Source: Acidovorax sp. SUPP3334
GTDB taxonomy: Bacteria > Pseudomonadota > Gammaproteobacteria > Burkholderiales > Burkholderiaceae_C
Assembly: GCF_030159055.1 (NCBI RefSeq)
Contig: NZ_BQXQ01000040.1
Coordinates: 1 to 38,453, forward strand
Direction: 5' to 3'
DNA: 38,453 nucleotides
Shown here: positions 26,668 to 34,772 of the stretch, piece by piece
How the letters are laid out: every line of letters starts with the position of its first letter
How positions within the stretch are numbered: position 1 is the first letter of the stretch
The notes under the pieces: generated by a model
Database searches by the model: none
Seen by the model: only the letters and a program-made list of their open reading frames with translations
What the model was told of the DNA's origin: nothing
Position numbers and translations under genes: made by a program

Positions 26668-27819
26668 ATGGGCAACCGCATTTCGGGCCCCCGAAACACC
26701 CCGCACCATGGCGCCAGCACCGCAAGCCCGGCGGACTCCGTGCCTTCCGCGCCCCAGGGTGCATCGAGCCGCCAGCCTGCGGCACGGGCGGACGCCCCTC
26801 CCGCCCGAACGAATGTCCCCGCCGCGGTCCACTTGCCGGCGCCCAGAGTCGTCCTCGGTACGTCCCCAGGCGCCTTGCGCTGGGGTGGCGACGCTCCGCT
26901 GGAAACGCACGAGGTCCAGCAGGCGGCCTACCTTCTGGGCGAGCAGGTGGCCGGAGAAGCGATCACCAGCCCGAGGCGATGGGCTGCGGCAGGGCAGACC
27001 GTGCACGACGTTCGCGTGCTGCTGGAGCACGGCCGCGGGAACGTGCAGGCCGACGATGCCCCTTCGGGCGGACACAACGGCATCGGGTCATCGGTGACCA
27101 GCCATGAATACGACGACGGCCGGCGCCTTGCGGTGGCGGCGGTCATGGGCGCGGCCGTTTGCGACGAGCATGCCGGCCTGGCCTCCATCCTCCATGCGCC
27201 GCACATGGCGCCCGGCGAGCAGACGACGACGGTCAGTGCCCGCGTGACTTTGCGCAAGCCAAAGGACCAAGGCGGAGAACGCGTGCCCGACAGCATTCAC
27301 AGCTGGGCCGAGTTGCTGCGCGGCCAGGACGGCGATCCATCGAAAAAGGCTGCCATCTTGATGGACCCGTGGGCCAATGGCCCGGCCGTGCGGCCCAGGC
27401 ACAGTGCGTGGAAAAATGCATCCGTCGCGGTCCATGCCACCTACACGGGGAGCCAGGCCGCAGAAGCCAAGCAGTTGGTCGAGCGCCTGATTCCCGGCGC
27501 CCATCCGGAGATGGATGCAGATTCGGACGATGAGGAAAACGTCGGCCCCATGCTGGCGAAGAAACGGCTTCAACCCACCGCGTGGGAAAAATATGCCGAG
27601 GCCCAGGTGGTCTCGCGCACATTCGCCAGAGAGGTCCGCGACAAATTGGCGGGCCTGCCGCCGCAAGAGCAGGAGCGAATGGCGTCCCGGATCGTGCAAG
27701 AAGCCTACGGCCTCGCGCCCGGCAGTGCCGCGCACCATGATGCGGTCCAGTCGGTGCTCGAGACGGCGCGCCATCTGCACAAGCTGCCCCGCCCTGCGGT
27801 CACCCCCTGGGCCGACTGA
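26668..27819 (+). CDS. HopX/XopE/RipE-family type III secreted effector (transglutaminase-like)
   Basis: 383 residues. The start MGNRIS fits the eukaryotic N-myristoylation pattern G2-x3-S6, known in XopE1/XopE2, and is followed by about 60 residues rich in Ala, Pro, Ser and Thr, as expected for a type III signal. The core has the HopX/AvrPphE transglutaminase-like triad: C165 in AAVCDEHAGL, H211 in DSIHSW and D233 in LMDPWANGPAV. DPWANGP is a strong family mark. The chosen ATG (26668) has AGGAA 7 nt upstream; the AGGAATTTC block containing it is present twice in tandem. The longer open frame from 26350 lacks this support and overlaps the GGDEF remnant. No hrp genes are in the window. Target inside plant cells is unknown; HopX/RipE1 members act on jasmonate or immune signalling in other species. 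Confidence 0.85.
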   Translation: MGNRISGPRNTPHHGASTASPADSVPSAPQGASSRQPAARADAPPARTNVPAAVHLPAPRVVLGTSPGALRWGGDAPLETHEVQQAAYLLGEQVAGEAITSPRRWAAAGQTVHDVRVLLEHGRGNVQADDAPSGGHNGIGSSVTSHEYDDGRRLAVAAVMGAAVCDEHAGLASILHAPHMAPGEQTTTVSARVTLRKPKDQGGERVPDSIHSWAELLRGQDGDPSKKAAILMDPWANGPAVRPRHSAWKNASVAVHATYTGSQAAEAKQLVERLIPGAHPEMDADSDDEENVGPMLAKKRLQPTAWEKYAEAQVVSRTFAREVRDKLAGLPPQEQERMASRIVQEAYGLAPGSAAHHDAVQSVLETARHLHKLPRPAVTPWAD

Positions 27820-27843
27820 CCCGATTGGCCCGACCAGGCACTT

Positions 27844-27857
27844 CGCCTCGCGAGGCG
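27844..27857. repeat. 14-bp perfect palindrome between convergent effector and fruA genes
   Basis: CGCCTCGCGAGGCG, in the 81-bp gap between two converging genes. It can form a hairpin on either strand but has almost no loop and no T-run, so it is at most a weak bidirectional terminator. Confidence 0.4.
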
Positions 27858-27900
27858 CAATCGACCGGGCGGCTGAAGTGCGCCGGATTCTGCCCGGTGC

Positions 27901-29727
27901 CTAGGCCGCAACCGCCACCCGCCGCTTGAGCACCCCCAGCGCCAGCGCCGTCACCCCCGTGCCGGCCGCGATCGCCAGTGCGTACAGCACCACGTGGTTG
28001 ACCGCGTTCGGAATGGCCAGCACGAACACGCCGCCGTGCGGCGCCTGCAGGCCGATGTTCCACATCATCGACAGGCCGCCCGCCACGGCCGCGCCGGCCA
28101 TGCACGCGGGAATCACCCGCAGCGGGTCGCGCGCGACGAACGGAATCGCGCCTTCGGTGATGAAGGCCAGGCCCAGCACGGCGACGGCCTTGGAGGCTTC
28201 GCGTTCCTCGCCGCTGAAACGGCTGCGAAACACCCAGCACGCCAGCGCGATGCCCAGCGGCGGCACCATGCCGGCCGCCATGGTGGCAGCCATGGGGTTG
28301 GCCACGCCGCTGGCGATCAAGGTGGTGGAAAAGACATAGGCCGCCTTGTTGACCGGCCCGCCCATGTCGAACGCCATCATGGCGCCGAGGATCACGCCCA
28401 GCAGCACGGCGCTGCCGGTCTGCAGGCCCTTGAGCCACTCGGTGAGCGCGGCCATCACGCCGGCCATGGGTTTGCCGATGACCATCATCATGAGCACGCC
28501 GACCACCAGCGTGCCCAGCAGCGGCAGCAGCAGCACGGGCTTCAGGCCATCGAGCGTGCGCGGCAGGCGGATGGCGCGGTTCATCCAGTACACCGAATAG
28601 CCCGCGATGAACCCCGCCGCGATGGCGCCGAGAAAGCCCGCGCCCACGGTGCCTGCCAGCAGGCCGCCGATCATGCCCGGCGCGATGCCAGGGCGGTCGG
28701 CGATGGAGAACGCGATGTAGCCCGCCAGCGCCGGCAGCATGAGCGTGAAGCCGGCCTTGGCGCCGATCTGGAACAGCGTCCAGCCCAGCGTGCCCTGGTG
28801 CGCATCGTCGTACACGTAGATGCCGCCCAGCGCGAAGGCCAGCGCGATCAGCAGCCCGCCCGCCACCACGAAGGGCAGCATGAACGACACGCCGGTCATC
28901 AGGTGCTTGTAGGGGCCGGTGCGCTCGGTGCTGCGGGCGGCAGCGCCCGCAGGCGCCGCCCCAGGCGTTGCGGCGGTGCCTGCTGCGGGCGCGTCGCCCC
29001 AGACGGCAGCCTGCGCCGATGCCTGGGCGAACACTGCGGACGCATCGTGGATCGCGGCCTTGGTGCCGGTCGCATACAGCCGCTTGCCGGCGAACCGGGC
29101 ACGGTCCACCTGCGTGTCCGCGGCGATCACCACCAGGTCGGCCTGGGCGATCTCTTCGGGCGTGAGGGCGTTCTGCGCACCGACCGATCCCTGCGTCTCG
29201 ACCTTGATCGTGTGGCCCAGCGCCTGCGCACCCTGCTCCAGCGCTTCGGCCGCCATGAAGGTGTGGGCCACCCCCGTGGGGCAGGAGGTGACGGCGACGA
29301 TGCGAAGGGGGCGTGCCGCTTCGGTAGCGGCCGGGGCGGGCGCGTCGTGTGCCGGCACACCGCCACCCGCGACAACACCGGCACCCTCGCTGTCTCTATC
29401 TCTGTCTCTATCGCTGACGGCACCCGGTCGTGCCAGCGCGGCGCGCACGACTTGCGCCGCATCGGCCAGCACGGCCCCCGGCGTGGTTTCGTGCAGGCGT
29501 GCGGCAGGCAGGCCGCCGCGGTCCACGGCCATGTCGGCCGCGATGATCACGGCGTCGGCGCGGGAGAGTTCCTCGTCCGTCCAGCCGCCCTGGGTGCCCA
29601 GGCTGCTGCGCACGCTCAGGGCGATGTGGTGGCCGAGCCGTTCGGCAGCGGCGCGCAGCGCCTCGCCGGTCATGAAGCTGTGCGCCGGGCCGGCCTGGCT
29701 GGCGGCGATGGCGATGAGGTGGGCCAT
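27901..29727 (-). CDS. fruA: fructose PTS permease, IIB'-IIB-IIC (FruA)
   Basis: 608 residues. It imports fructose and phosphorylates it to fructose 1-phosphate. An N-terminal IIB-like domain (1-100) has ASQAGPAHSFM where IIB has the phospho-cysteine, so it is a non-phosphorylatable IIB' module. The real IIB (about 140-245) has C149 in VTSCPTGVAHTFMAAEAL. IIC (about 265-600) is a multi-helix membrane domain with GLLAGTVGAGFLGAI and AFDMGGPVNKAAY, typical of the fructose class. The IIB'-IIB linker includes a DRDRDRDS stretch coded by a small tandem repeat. Third gene of the fruB-fruK-fruA run, 43 bp after fruK. Confidence 0.95.
   Translation of the reverse strand: MAHLIAIAASQAGPAHSFMTGEALRAAAERLGHHIALSVRSSLGTQGGWTDEELSRADAVIIAADMAVDRGGLPAARLHETTPGAVLADAAQVVRAALARPGAVSDRDRDRDSEGAGVVAGGGVPAHDAPAPAATEAARPLRIVAVTSCPTGVAHTFMAAEALEQGAQALGHTIKVETQGSVGAQNALTPEEIAQADLVVIAADTQVDRARFAGKRLYATGTKAAIHDASAVFAQASAQAAVWGDAPAAGTAATPGAAPAGAAARSTERTGPYKHLMTGVSFMLPFVVAGGLLIALAFALGGIYVYDDAHQGTLGWTLFQIGAKAGFTLMLPALAGYIAFSIADRPGIAPGMIGGLLAGTVGAGFLGAIAAGFIAGYSVYWMNRAIRLPRTLDGLKPVLLLPLLGTLVVGVLMMMVIGKPMAGVMAALTEWLKGLQTGSAVLLGVILGAMMAFDMGGPVNKAAYVFSTTLIASGVANPMAATMAAGMVPPLGIALACWVFRSRFSGEEREASKAVAVLGLAFITEGAIPFVARDPLRVIPACMAGAAVAGGLSMMWNIGLQAPHGGVFVLAIPNAVNHVVLYALAIAAGTGVTALALGVLKRRVAVAA
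29390..29413. repeat. 12-bp tandem repeat in the fruA linker
   Basis: Two near-perfect units of CTGTCTCTATCT/G. Twelve bases equal four codons, so a change in copy number keeps the frame; it encodes the alternating Asp/Arg linker between IIB' and IIB. Confidence 0.75.
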
Positions 29728-29770
29728 GGGATGGGTCTCCGTGCAGATTCGTTTTCAGGGGGCGGGCCGG

Positions 29771-30793
29771 TCAGACCGGCTGCGGCGCGATGGCGGCGGC
29801 GATGGCCTCCACCTCGGCGCGCGGCGGCAGTCCGGGGGCGATGCGCTGGATGCGCGCGGCGGCGCAGGCCATGCCGAACACCGCCGCGCCCGGGAAGGTG
29901 CCGCCCCGCGCGAGCGCGGCCAGCGTGCCCGCCACCAGCGCATCGCCCGCACCCACCGTCGTGGCGACCGGAACGCGCGGGGCGGCCGCATGCCAGCGGC
30001 CCTGTGGCGTGGCGATCACCGCGCCCTCGCCACCGAGCGAGACGACCGCGTGCCGCACCCCATAGCGCTGGCACAGGCCAGAAGCGGCTTCGGCCACTTC
30101 CGCCAACGTGGGCAGGGCGCGGCCGGCCAGTTCTTCCAGCTCGGCCCGGTTGGGCTTGACCAGCGCCACCGGCACGGCAGGGCCGGCGGCCGGATCGGAC
30201 AGGCGCTGCAGCAGTTGCCGCAGCACGTCGCCGCCCGTGTCGATCACGATGTGCGCGCCCTGCGCGGCGAGCGCGCGGGCCAGCCGCTCCCACACGCCGT
30301 GCGTGGCGCCGGGCGGCAGGCTGCCGGCCAGTTCGCACCAGTCGCCGTATTGCACTTGCTGCTGCAGCGCGGCGAGCAGATCGGCCTCGGCCTGCGCCAG
30401 CGCGCCGGGGGCCAGGGCCAGGCCGGGCAGGTTGATGTCGGTGGAATCGCCGCGTTCGGCATCGGCCAGCTTGATGTTGGTGCGGGTGCTGCCCGCCACG
30501 CGCACCATGGCGTCGGCAATACCGCTGGCTGCGAAGGCCGCGGTGAAGACGGCGTCGTTGTCAGCGCCCAGCCAGCCGCTCGCGGTGACTGGCACGCCCA
30601 GCGCGGAAAGCACCGCCGCGACGCCGATCCCTTTGCCGCCGGCTTCGATCTGCTGCCCCAGCGCGCGGTGCACCGCGCCGGGCACCAGCGTGGGAATCCG
30701 CACCGTCTGGTCGATGGCCGGGTTGAGCGTGACGGTGAAAACGCGGGCCTGGGCCGCCGAGGCTGTGGTGTTCGAAGGCAATGCGGTCGTCAT
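29771..30793 (-). CDS. fruK: 1-phosphofructokinase FruK
   Basis: 340 residues, PfkB/ribokinase family. It phosphorylates fructose 1-phosphate, the product of FruA, to fructose 1,6-bisphosphate. The opening VFTVTLNPAIDQTV is typical of 1-phosphofructokinases, LVKPNRAELEEL is the central motif, and the catalytic GAGD is in TTVGAGDALVAG. The first PfkB motif reads AGGKGIGVA rather than the usual GGKG-x-NVA, so the conserved Asn is Gly. The start is ATG 30793 with GGGGGAGG about 7 nt upstream. A dispersed repeat fills much of the 103-bp gap to fruB. Confidence 0.94.
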   Translation of the reverse strand: MTTALPSNTTASAAQARVFTVTLNPAIDQTVRIPTLVPGAVHRALGQQIEAGGKGIGVAAVLSALGVPVTASGWLGADNDAVFTAAFAASGIADAMVRVAGSTRTNIKLADAERGDSTDINLPGLALAPGALAQAEADLLAALQQQVQYGDWCELAGSLPPGATHGVWERLARALAAQGAHIVIDTGGDVLRQLLQRLSDPAAGPAVPVALVKPNRAELEELAGRALPTLAEVAEAASGLCQRYGVRHAVVSLGGEGAVIATPQGRWHAAAPRVPVATTVGAGDALVAGTLAALARGGTFPGAAVFGMACAAARIQRIAPGLPPRAEVEAIAAAIAPQPV

Positions 30794-30835
30794 GGCGTGG
30801 CCTCCCCCGCGATGGCAGGGGCCGAACACTCGTAC

Positions 30836-30892
30836 CCAAAAACGGCACCAGCACAATCAACACTAGGGCACATAGCTATTAATTTCATAGCA
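30836..30892 (-). repeat. dispersed palindromic repeat, copy C, between fruB and fruK
   Basis: On the minus strand TGCTATGAAATTAATAGC (arms GCTAT/ATAGC) is followed by TATGTGCCCTAG and then TGTGCTGGTGCCG with a T-rich end. It aligns along its length with copy A (6060-6121) and its second half with copy B (18129-18175). It starts 4 nt after the fruB stop codon. The T-run after a GC-containing half could also weaken transcription into fruK. Confidence 0.55.
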
Positions 30893-30896
30893 AACC

Positions 30897-33461
30897 TCAT
30901 GATGGCGTTCCTCCGTCGCCCATCGGGCTCGCCGGGCGCAGCGCGGCGCCCAGGGCACGCACCTCGTCGGCGGTGTCCACGTCCAGCGCGCGGCGGGCCA
31001 GGTCCTGCAGTTCGGCCAGGGAATGGCGGCGCAGCAGCGCCTTCACGCTGCCGATGTCGCCGCTGCTCATGCTGAGTTCCTGCACGCCCAGCCCGGCCAG
31101 CAGCGCAGCGCCCAGCGGCTCGCCCGCCAGCCCGCCGCACACGCCCACCCATCGCCCATGCGCTGCCGCACCTGCGATGGTGCGTTCGATCAGCCGCAGC
31201 ACCGAAGGATGCAGGCTGTCGGCCATGCCGGCCAGTTCCGGGTGCTGCCGGTCCACCGCCAGCGCGTACTGCGTGAGGTCGTTGGTGCCGATGGAAAAGA
31301 AATCCACATGCGCCGCCAGCCGGTCGGCCATCAGCGCGGCCGAGGGCACCTCGATCATGATGCCCACGGTCACCGGGGGCGCATCCAGTTCGCGGCGCAC
31401 GGCTTCCATGCGCTGGCGCAGCTGGAGCACTTCTTCCACGGTGCTGATCATGGGGAACATGACCGACAGCGGGCCGTGCCGCGCCGCGCGGTACAGCGCC
31501 CGCAGCTGCGGCACGAGCAGGTCGTCGCGGCGCAGGCACAGCCGGGCGCCGCGCAGGCCGAGAAAGGGGTTGTCCTCGACGGGCAAATCGAGATGGGGCA
31601 CCTGCTTGTCGCCCCCGATGTCCAGCGTGCGCACGATCAGGGGCCGGCCCTCCAGCGCCTCGACCATCGCCCGATAGACGGCGTACTGGTCGTCCTCGTC
31701 GGGCACCGTGTCGCGCTCCAGGAACAGGAATTCGGTGCGCATCAGGCCCACGCCTTCGGCACCGGCCTCCAGCGCGCGCACGGCCTGGTCGGCGCGGTTG
31801 GCGTTGGCGGCGATCTCCACCGTGTGGCCGTCGGTGGTGGTGGCAGGCAACTGGCGGGTGCGCGCCTCTTCTTCCTGCCGCCGGGCCAGGCGCTGCATGC
31901 GGTCGCGCGCCTCGATCAGCGCCGTCTCGCTCGGGCCCACGTAAAGCCGGCCGCGGTAGCCGTCCAGGATGGCGGGGGTGCCGGCCGCAGCATCGGCGCC
32001 GAGCACGCCCGGGCCCGCCGCCACGACGGCGGGCAGGCCCAGGGCGCGTGCCAGGATGGCGGTGTGCGCCGTCGGGCCGCCGCGCGCGGTGCAAAAGCCC
32101 CGCACCCTGGCGGTATCGATCTGCGCGGTGACCGAGGGCGACAGGTCGTCGGCCAGCAAGATGGCATCGGCGGGCCATGCCGCGGCGGCACCGCCCTCCG
32201 GCTCGTCGCCGCGCCCCAGCAGGTGGCGCAGCACGCGTTCGCCCACGTCCTGCACATCGGCGGCCCGTGCGGCCAGCATGGCATCGGGCAGCGCGCGCTG
32301 CGCCGCCACGCGCTCGCCCACCGCGCGGCGCCACGCCCAGGCCACGCCGTGGCCCTGCACCACGCTGCGGCTGGTGGCCAGCAGCAGGTCGGCATCCTGC
32401 AACAGGCCTGCGTGGGCCGTGAAGATGCCCGCCTGCTCGGCCTTGCCGGCAGCGCGCGCGCCATCGGCCAGTTGCTGCAACTGCGCCTGCGCCGCGGCAA
32501 GCGCCTGGTCCAGGGCCGCGGCCTCGGCGGCCACCGACGTGAAGCGGTCTTCCACCTCCAGCGCCGCGGCGCCGGCCTGCACCAGCATGCCGATCACGAG
32601 ACCCGGGCTGGCCGCGATGCCGGTGAAGGTCTGGCGGGCCGTGGGCTGCCAGTCGCCCAGTTCGCGGCCCAGCCCCTGCGCCTGGGCCTGGCGGGCGGCG
32701 GACAGCTCGGCCTGGCGGCTTTCCTCTTCGCCCAGGCGCACGATGGTGTCCCGCAGTGCCGCCAGCGCAGCCGCTGCGTCGGGCCCCTGGGCCGACAGGC
32801 GCAATAGCGCGCCGCGGCCGGCGCCCAGGCTCAGCAGCGCAGCCAGGCTCTTGGCATCGGCCACCGTGTCGCCGCAGCGCACGTGCACGCGGGCGGTGAA
32901 GCGCTTGACCGCCTGCGCCCACTGCCCGGCCGGGCGCGCGTGCAGGCCGTTGGGGTAGTTGAGCGACAGCTCATGGCCCAGCGGAAAATCCTCCAGCCCC
33001 GCCGCCTCGGCCGATGCCGGAGTGCCGGTGGATGCATCGCCCGTGAGCGCACGCACGATCTCGTCGGCATCGCGCGTGGTGGCCAGGCGGTCCATCAGGG
33101 CGTCGTCGCGCATCAGGCGGGTGAGGCGGCGCAGCACGGCGATGTGCTCGTCCGACGCGGCGGCAATCGCCACCACCAGGCGTGCCTGCTTGGCATCGTC
33201 GCCCCAGCGGACGCCGCCCGGCACCTGCAACACGGCCAGGCCGGTGCGCAGCACCAGGTGCTTGTCTTCCACCATGCCGTGCGGAATGGCCAGGCCCTGG
33301 CCCAGAAAAGTATTGGCGACCTTCTCGCGCTGCAGCAGGCTGTCGGTATAGGCGGGCCGGGCATGGCCGGCCTGCGCCAGCAGTGCGCCGGCGGCGCGCA
33401 CGGCATCTTCTCGGTTATGGGGCGCAGCGCCCAGGCGGACCTCGACCGGGATCGTGGACAT
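30897..33461 (-). CDS. fruB: fructose PTS multiphosphoryl transfer protein, IIA-HPr-EI (FruB-type)
   Basis: 854 residues, all soluble phosphocarriers in one chain. IIA-Fru (about 1-145) has H61 in GLAIPHGM; HPr (about 160-250) has H174 in YPNGLHARPAG; enzyme I (about 277-840) has H466 in ARGGPTAHTAILAR, the PEP-binding arginines in LRGARLCLRR, VGIMIEVPSA, FSIGTNDLTQY and the cysteine of VGVCGGLAGE. It takes phosphate from PEP and passes it to C149 of FruA. It is first in fruB-fruK-fruA. AAGGAGA lies 9 nt before the ATG, and a promoter and operator candidate lie just beyond. Confidence 0.96.
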   Translation of the reverse strand: MSTIPVEVRLGAAPHNREDAVRAAGALLAQAGHARPAYTDSLLQREKVANTFLGQGLAIPHGMVEDKHLVLRTGLAVLQVPGGVRWGDDAKQARLVVAIAAASDEHIAVLRRLTRLMRDDALMDRLATTRDADEIVRALTGDASTGTPASAEAAGLEDFPLGHELSLNYPNGLHARPAGQWAQAVKRFTARVHVRCGDTVADAKSLAALLSLGAGRGALLRLSAQGPDAAAALAALRDTIVRLGEEESRQAELSAARQAQAQGLGRELGDWQPTARQTFTGIAASPGLVIGMLVQAGAAALEVEDRFTSVAAEAAALDQALAAAQAQLQQLADGARAAGKAEQAGIFTAHAGLLQDADLLLATSRSVVQGHGVAWAWRRAVGERVAAQRALPDAMLAARAADVQDVGERVLRHLLGRGDEPEGGAAAAWPADAILLADDLSPSVTAQIDTARVRGFCTARGGPTAHTAILARALGLPAVVAAGPGVLGADAAAGTPAILDGYRGRLYVGPSETALIEARDRMQRLARRQEEEARTRQLPATTTDGHTVEIAANANRADQAVRALEAGAEGVGLMRTEFLFLERDTVPDEDDQYAVYRAMVEALEGRPLIVRTLDIGGDKQVPHLDLPVEDNPFLGLRGARLCLRRDDLLVPQLRALYRAARHGPLSVMFPMISTVEEVLQLRQRMEAVRRELDAPPVTVGIMIEVPSAALMADRLAAHVDFFSIGTNDLTQYALAVDRQHPELAGMADSLHPSVLRLIERTIAGAAAHGRWVGVCGGLAGEPLGAALLAGLGVQELSMSSGDIGSVKALLRRHSLAELQDLARRALDVDTADEVRALGAALRPASPMGDGGTPS

Positions 33462-33481
33462 GGTGCGATGTCTCCTTGTTT

Positions 33482-33495
33482 TGGTATCGATTCCA
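33482..33495. promoter_or_regulatory. putative FruR (LacI-type) operator 1, near fruB
   Basis: TGGTATCGATTCCA is a palindrome with one mismatched pair and a central CG, the hallmark of LacI-family operators. It starts 21 bp upstream of the fruB ATG and overlaps the start site predicted from the promoter at 33503-33531. A matching site lies at 33671. Confidence 0.55.
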
Positions 33496-33502
33496 GACGC
33501 GG

Positions 33503-33531
33503 ATTATGAAACCGCTTTTCTCGGCCAACAA
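33503..33531 (-). promoter_or_regulatory. putative fruB promoter
   Basis: On the minus strand TTGTTG (33526-33531) and CATAAT (33503-33508) are spaced by 17 bp. The -10 matches five of six consensus bases. The predicted start near 33496 lies at the edge of operator 1. The sequence over the -10, TGAAACCGCTTTTC on the plus strand, also faintly resembles a Cra-type site. Confidence 0.5.
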
Positions 33532-33670
33532 GGCCGCAAGCCAGACCATCCCTGTGGAAATTCGGGAAACCCCCTAGATATCGCCACCATTTCCAAGCCT
33601 GAAGTCCGGCGCAAAATCACGCCCGATGATGGTTCCGATGGAGCGCGCCAGATCTGCCTTCGAAGCATTT

Positions 33671-33685
33671 TGGAAATCGATACCA
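33671..33685. promoter_or_regulatory. putative FruR (LacI-type) operator 2, near the regulator gene
   Basis: TGGAAATCGATACCA equals the reverse complement of operator 1 (TGGAATCGATACCA) with one extra A. It lies 34 bp upstream of the regulator's TTG start. The two centres are about 190 bp apart. Confidence 0.55.
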
Positions 33686-33719
33686 CATTGAACGTTCATT
33701 TTCTGCAGGAGAAAGCCGC

Positions 33720-34703
33720 TTGGCCAGCATCAAGGACGTCGCGGAGCACGCAGGCGTCTCCACCACCACCGTCTCGCGCGTGCTGTCGAACCCCGGCGCC
33801 GTGCGCGCGCCCTTGCGCGAACGCGTCGAGCAGGCCATTGCCGCGCTCGCCTACCGCCCCAACCTGGCCGCGCGCCGGTTGCGCCAGCAGCGCGCTTCGC
33901 TGGTGGGCCTGATCGTCTCGGACATCCGCAGCCCTTTCTTCACCGACGTGGGCCGCGCCGTGGAAGACGTGGCCTACCGCCACGGCCTGCGGCTCATCCT
34001 TTGCAACACCGATGAAGACCCGGCCAAGGAACAGTCCTACCTCGAACTGATGGCCGACGAACAGGCCAGCGGCGTGATCCTCTCGCCCACCATGGAAGGC
34101 CTCAAGCGCCTGAAGCCTGCCGACTGGCCGTTTCCGATGGTGCTGGTGGACCGCGCGCTGGACACCACCCGCGCCGACCGCGTCGTGCTGGACAACCGCG
34201 CCGCCGCCCGCAGCGCCACCGAGCACCTGCTGGACGCCGGCTACCGCCGCATCGCCGTGCTCGCCGGCACGCACAGCACGACCGGCCAGGAGCGCCAGGC
34301 CGGCTACGCCGATGCGCTGCGAGAACGCGGGCTGGAGCCGGCCCCGCACTGGGTCGCCCCGACCCGCGAGGCCGGCATGGCCGCCGCCAACGCGCTGCTG
34401 GCCGGCGCGAGCCCGCCCGACGCCGTGCTGGCCACCAACGGCCTCTTGCTGCTGGGCGCGCTGCACGCGATCCAGGCCGCGGGCCTGTCCATGCCGAACG
34501 ACATCGGCCTGGCCGGCTTCGACAACAACGACTGGACCGCCCTGCCCGCGCTGGACGTGACGGTGATCGCGCAGCCCACGTACGACATCGGCCGCACCGC
34601 GGCCGAGCTGCTGCTGCAGCGCCTGGCCGAGCCCAATCGGACGGTGCGGTGCGTGGTGCTGGAGGGAACGCTGGTGGCGCGGGGATCGACGCGCCGGGGG
34701 TGA
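33720..34703 (+). CDS. fruR: LacI-family transcriptional regulator, probable fructose operon regulator
   Basis: 327 residues. The N-terminal LacI helix-turn-helix reads IKDVAEHAGVSTTTVSRVLSNPG (about 3-25), followed by the hinge helix NLAARRLRQQ. The periplasmic-binding-like domain has SDIRSPFFTDVGRAVEDVA, GVILSP and DIGLAGFDNNDW. The start codon is TTG 33720, with AGGAGA 7 nt upstream, which gives the usual MASIKDVA opening. It is divergent from fruBKA, so it likely binds the two TGG..ATCGAT..CCA sites and responds to fructose 1-phosphate. Assignment as FruR is from position, not from ligand residues. Confidence 0.88.
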   Translation: MASIKDVAEHAGVSTTTVSRVLSNPGAVRAPLRERVEQAIAALAYRPNLAARRLRQQRASLVGLIVSDIRSPFFTDVGRAVEDVAYRHGLRLILCNTDEDPAKEQSYLELMADEQASGVILSPTMEGLKRLKPADWPFPMVLVDRALDTTRADRVVLDNRAAARSATEHLLDAGYRRIAVLAGTHSTTGQERQAGYADALRERGLEPAPHWVAPTREAGMAAANALLAGASPPDAVLATNGLLLLGALHAIQAAGLSMPNDIGLAGFDNNDWTALPALDVTVIAQPTYDIGRTAAELLLQRLAEPNRTVRCVVLEGTLVARGSTRRG

Positions 34704-34772
34704 CGCGACTGCGCTCTGAACGGTTGGCAGGACATCGCCCGGCGAACGATGCTGAGGCTGCCCTATCCAGGA

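Noticed and set aside
27994-31075. Two plus-strand open frames of over 700 codons opposite fruA, fruK and the end of fruB
   Set aside because: PTS genes on the minus strand have complete active sites; the plus-strand translations are Arg/Gly/Ala/His-rich and match nothing.
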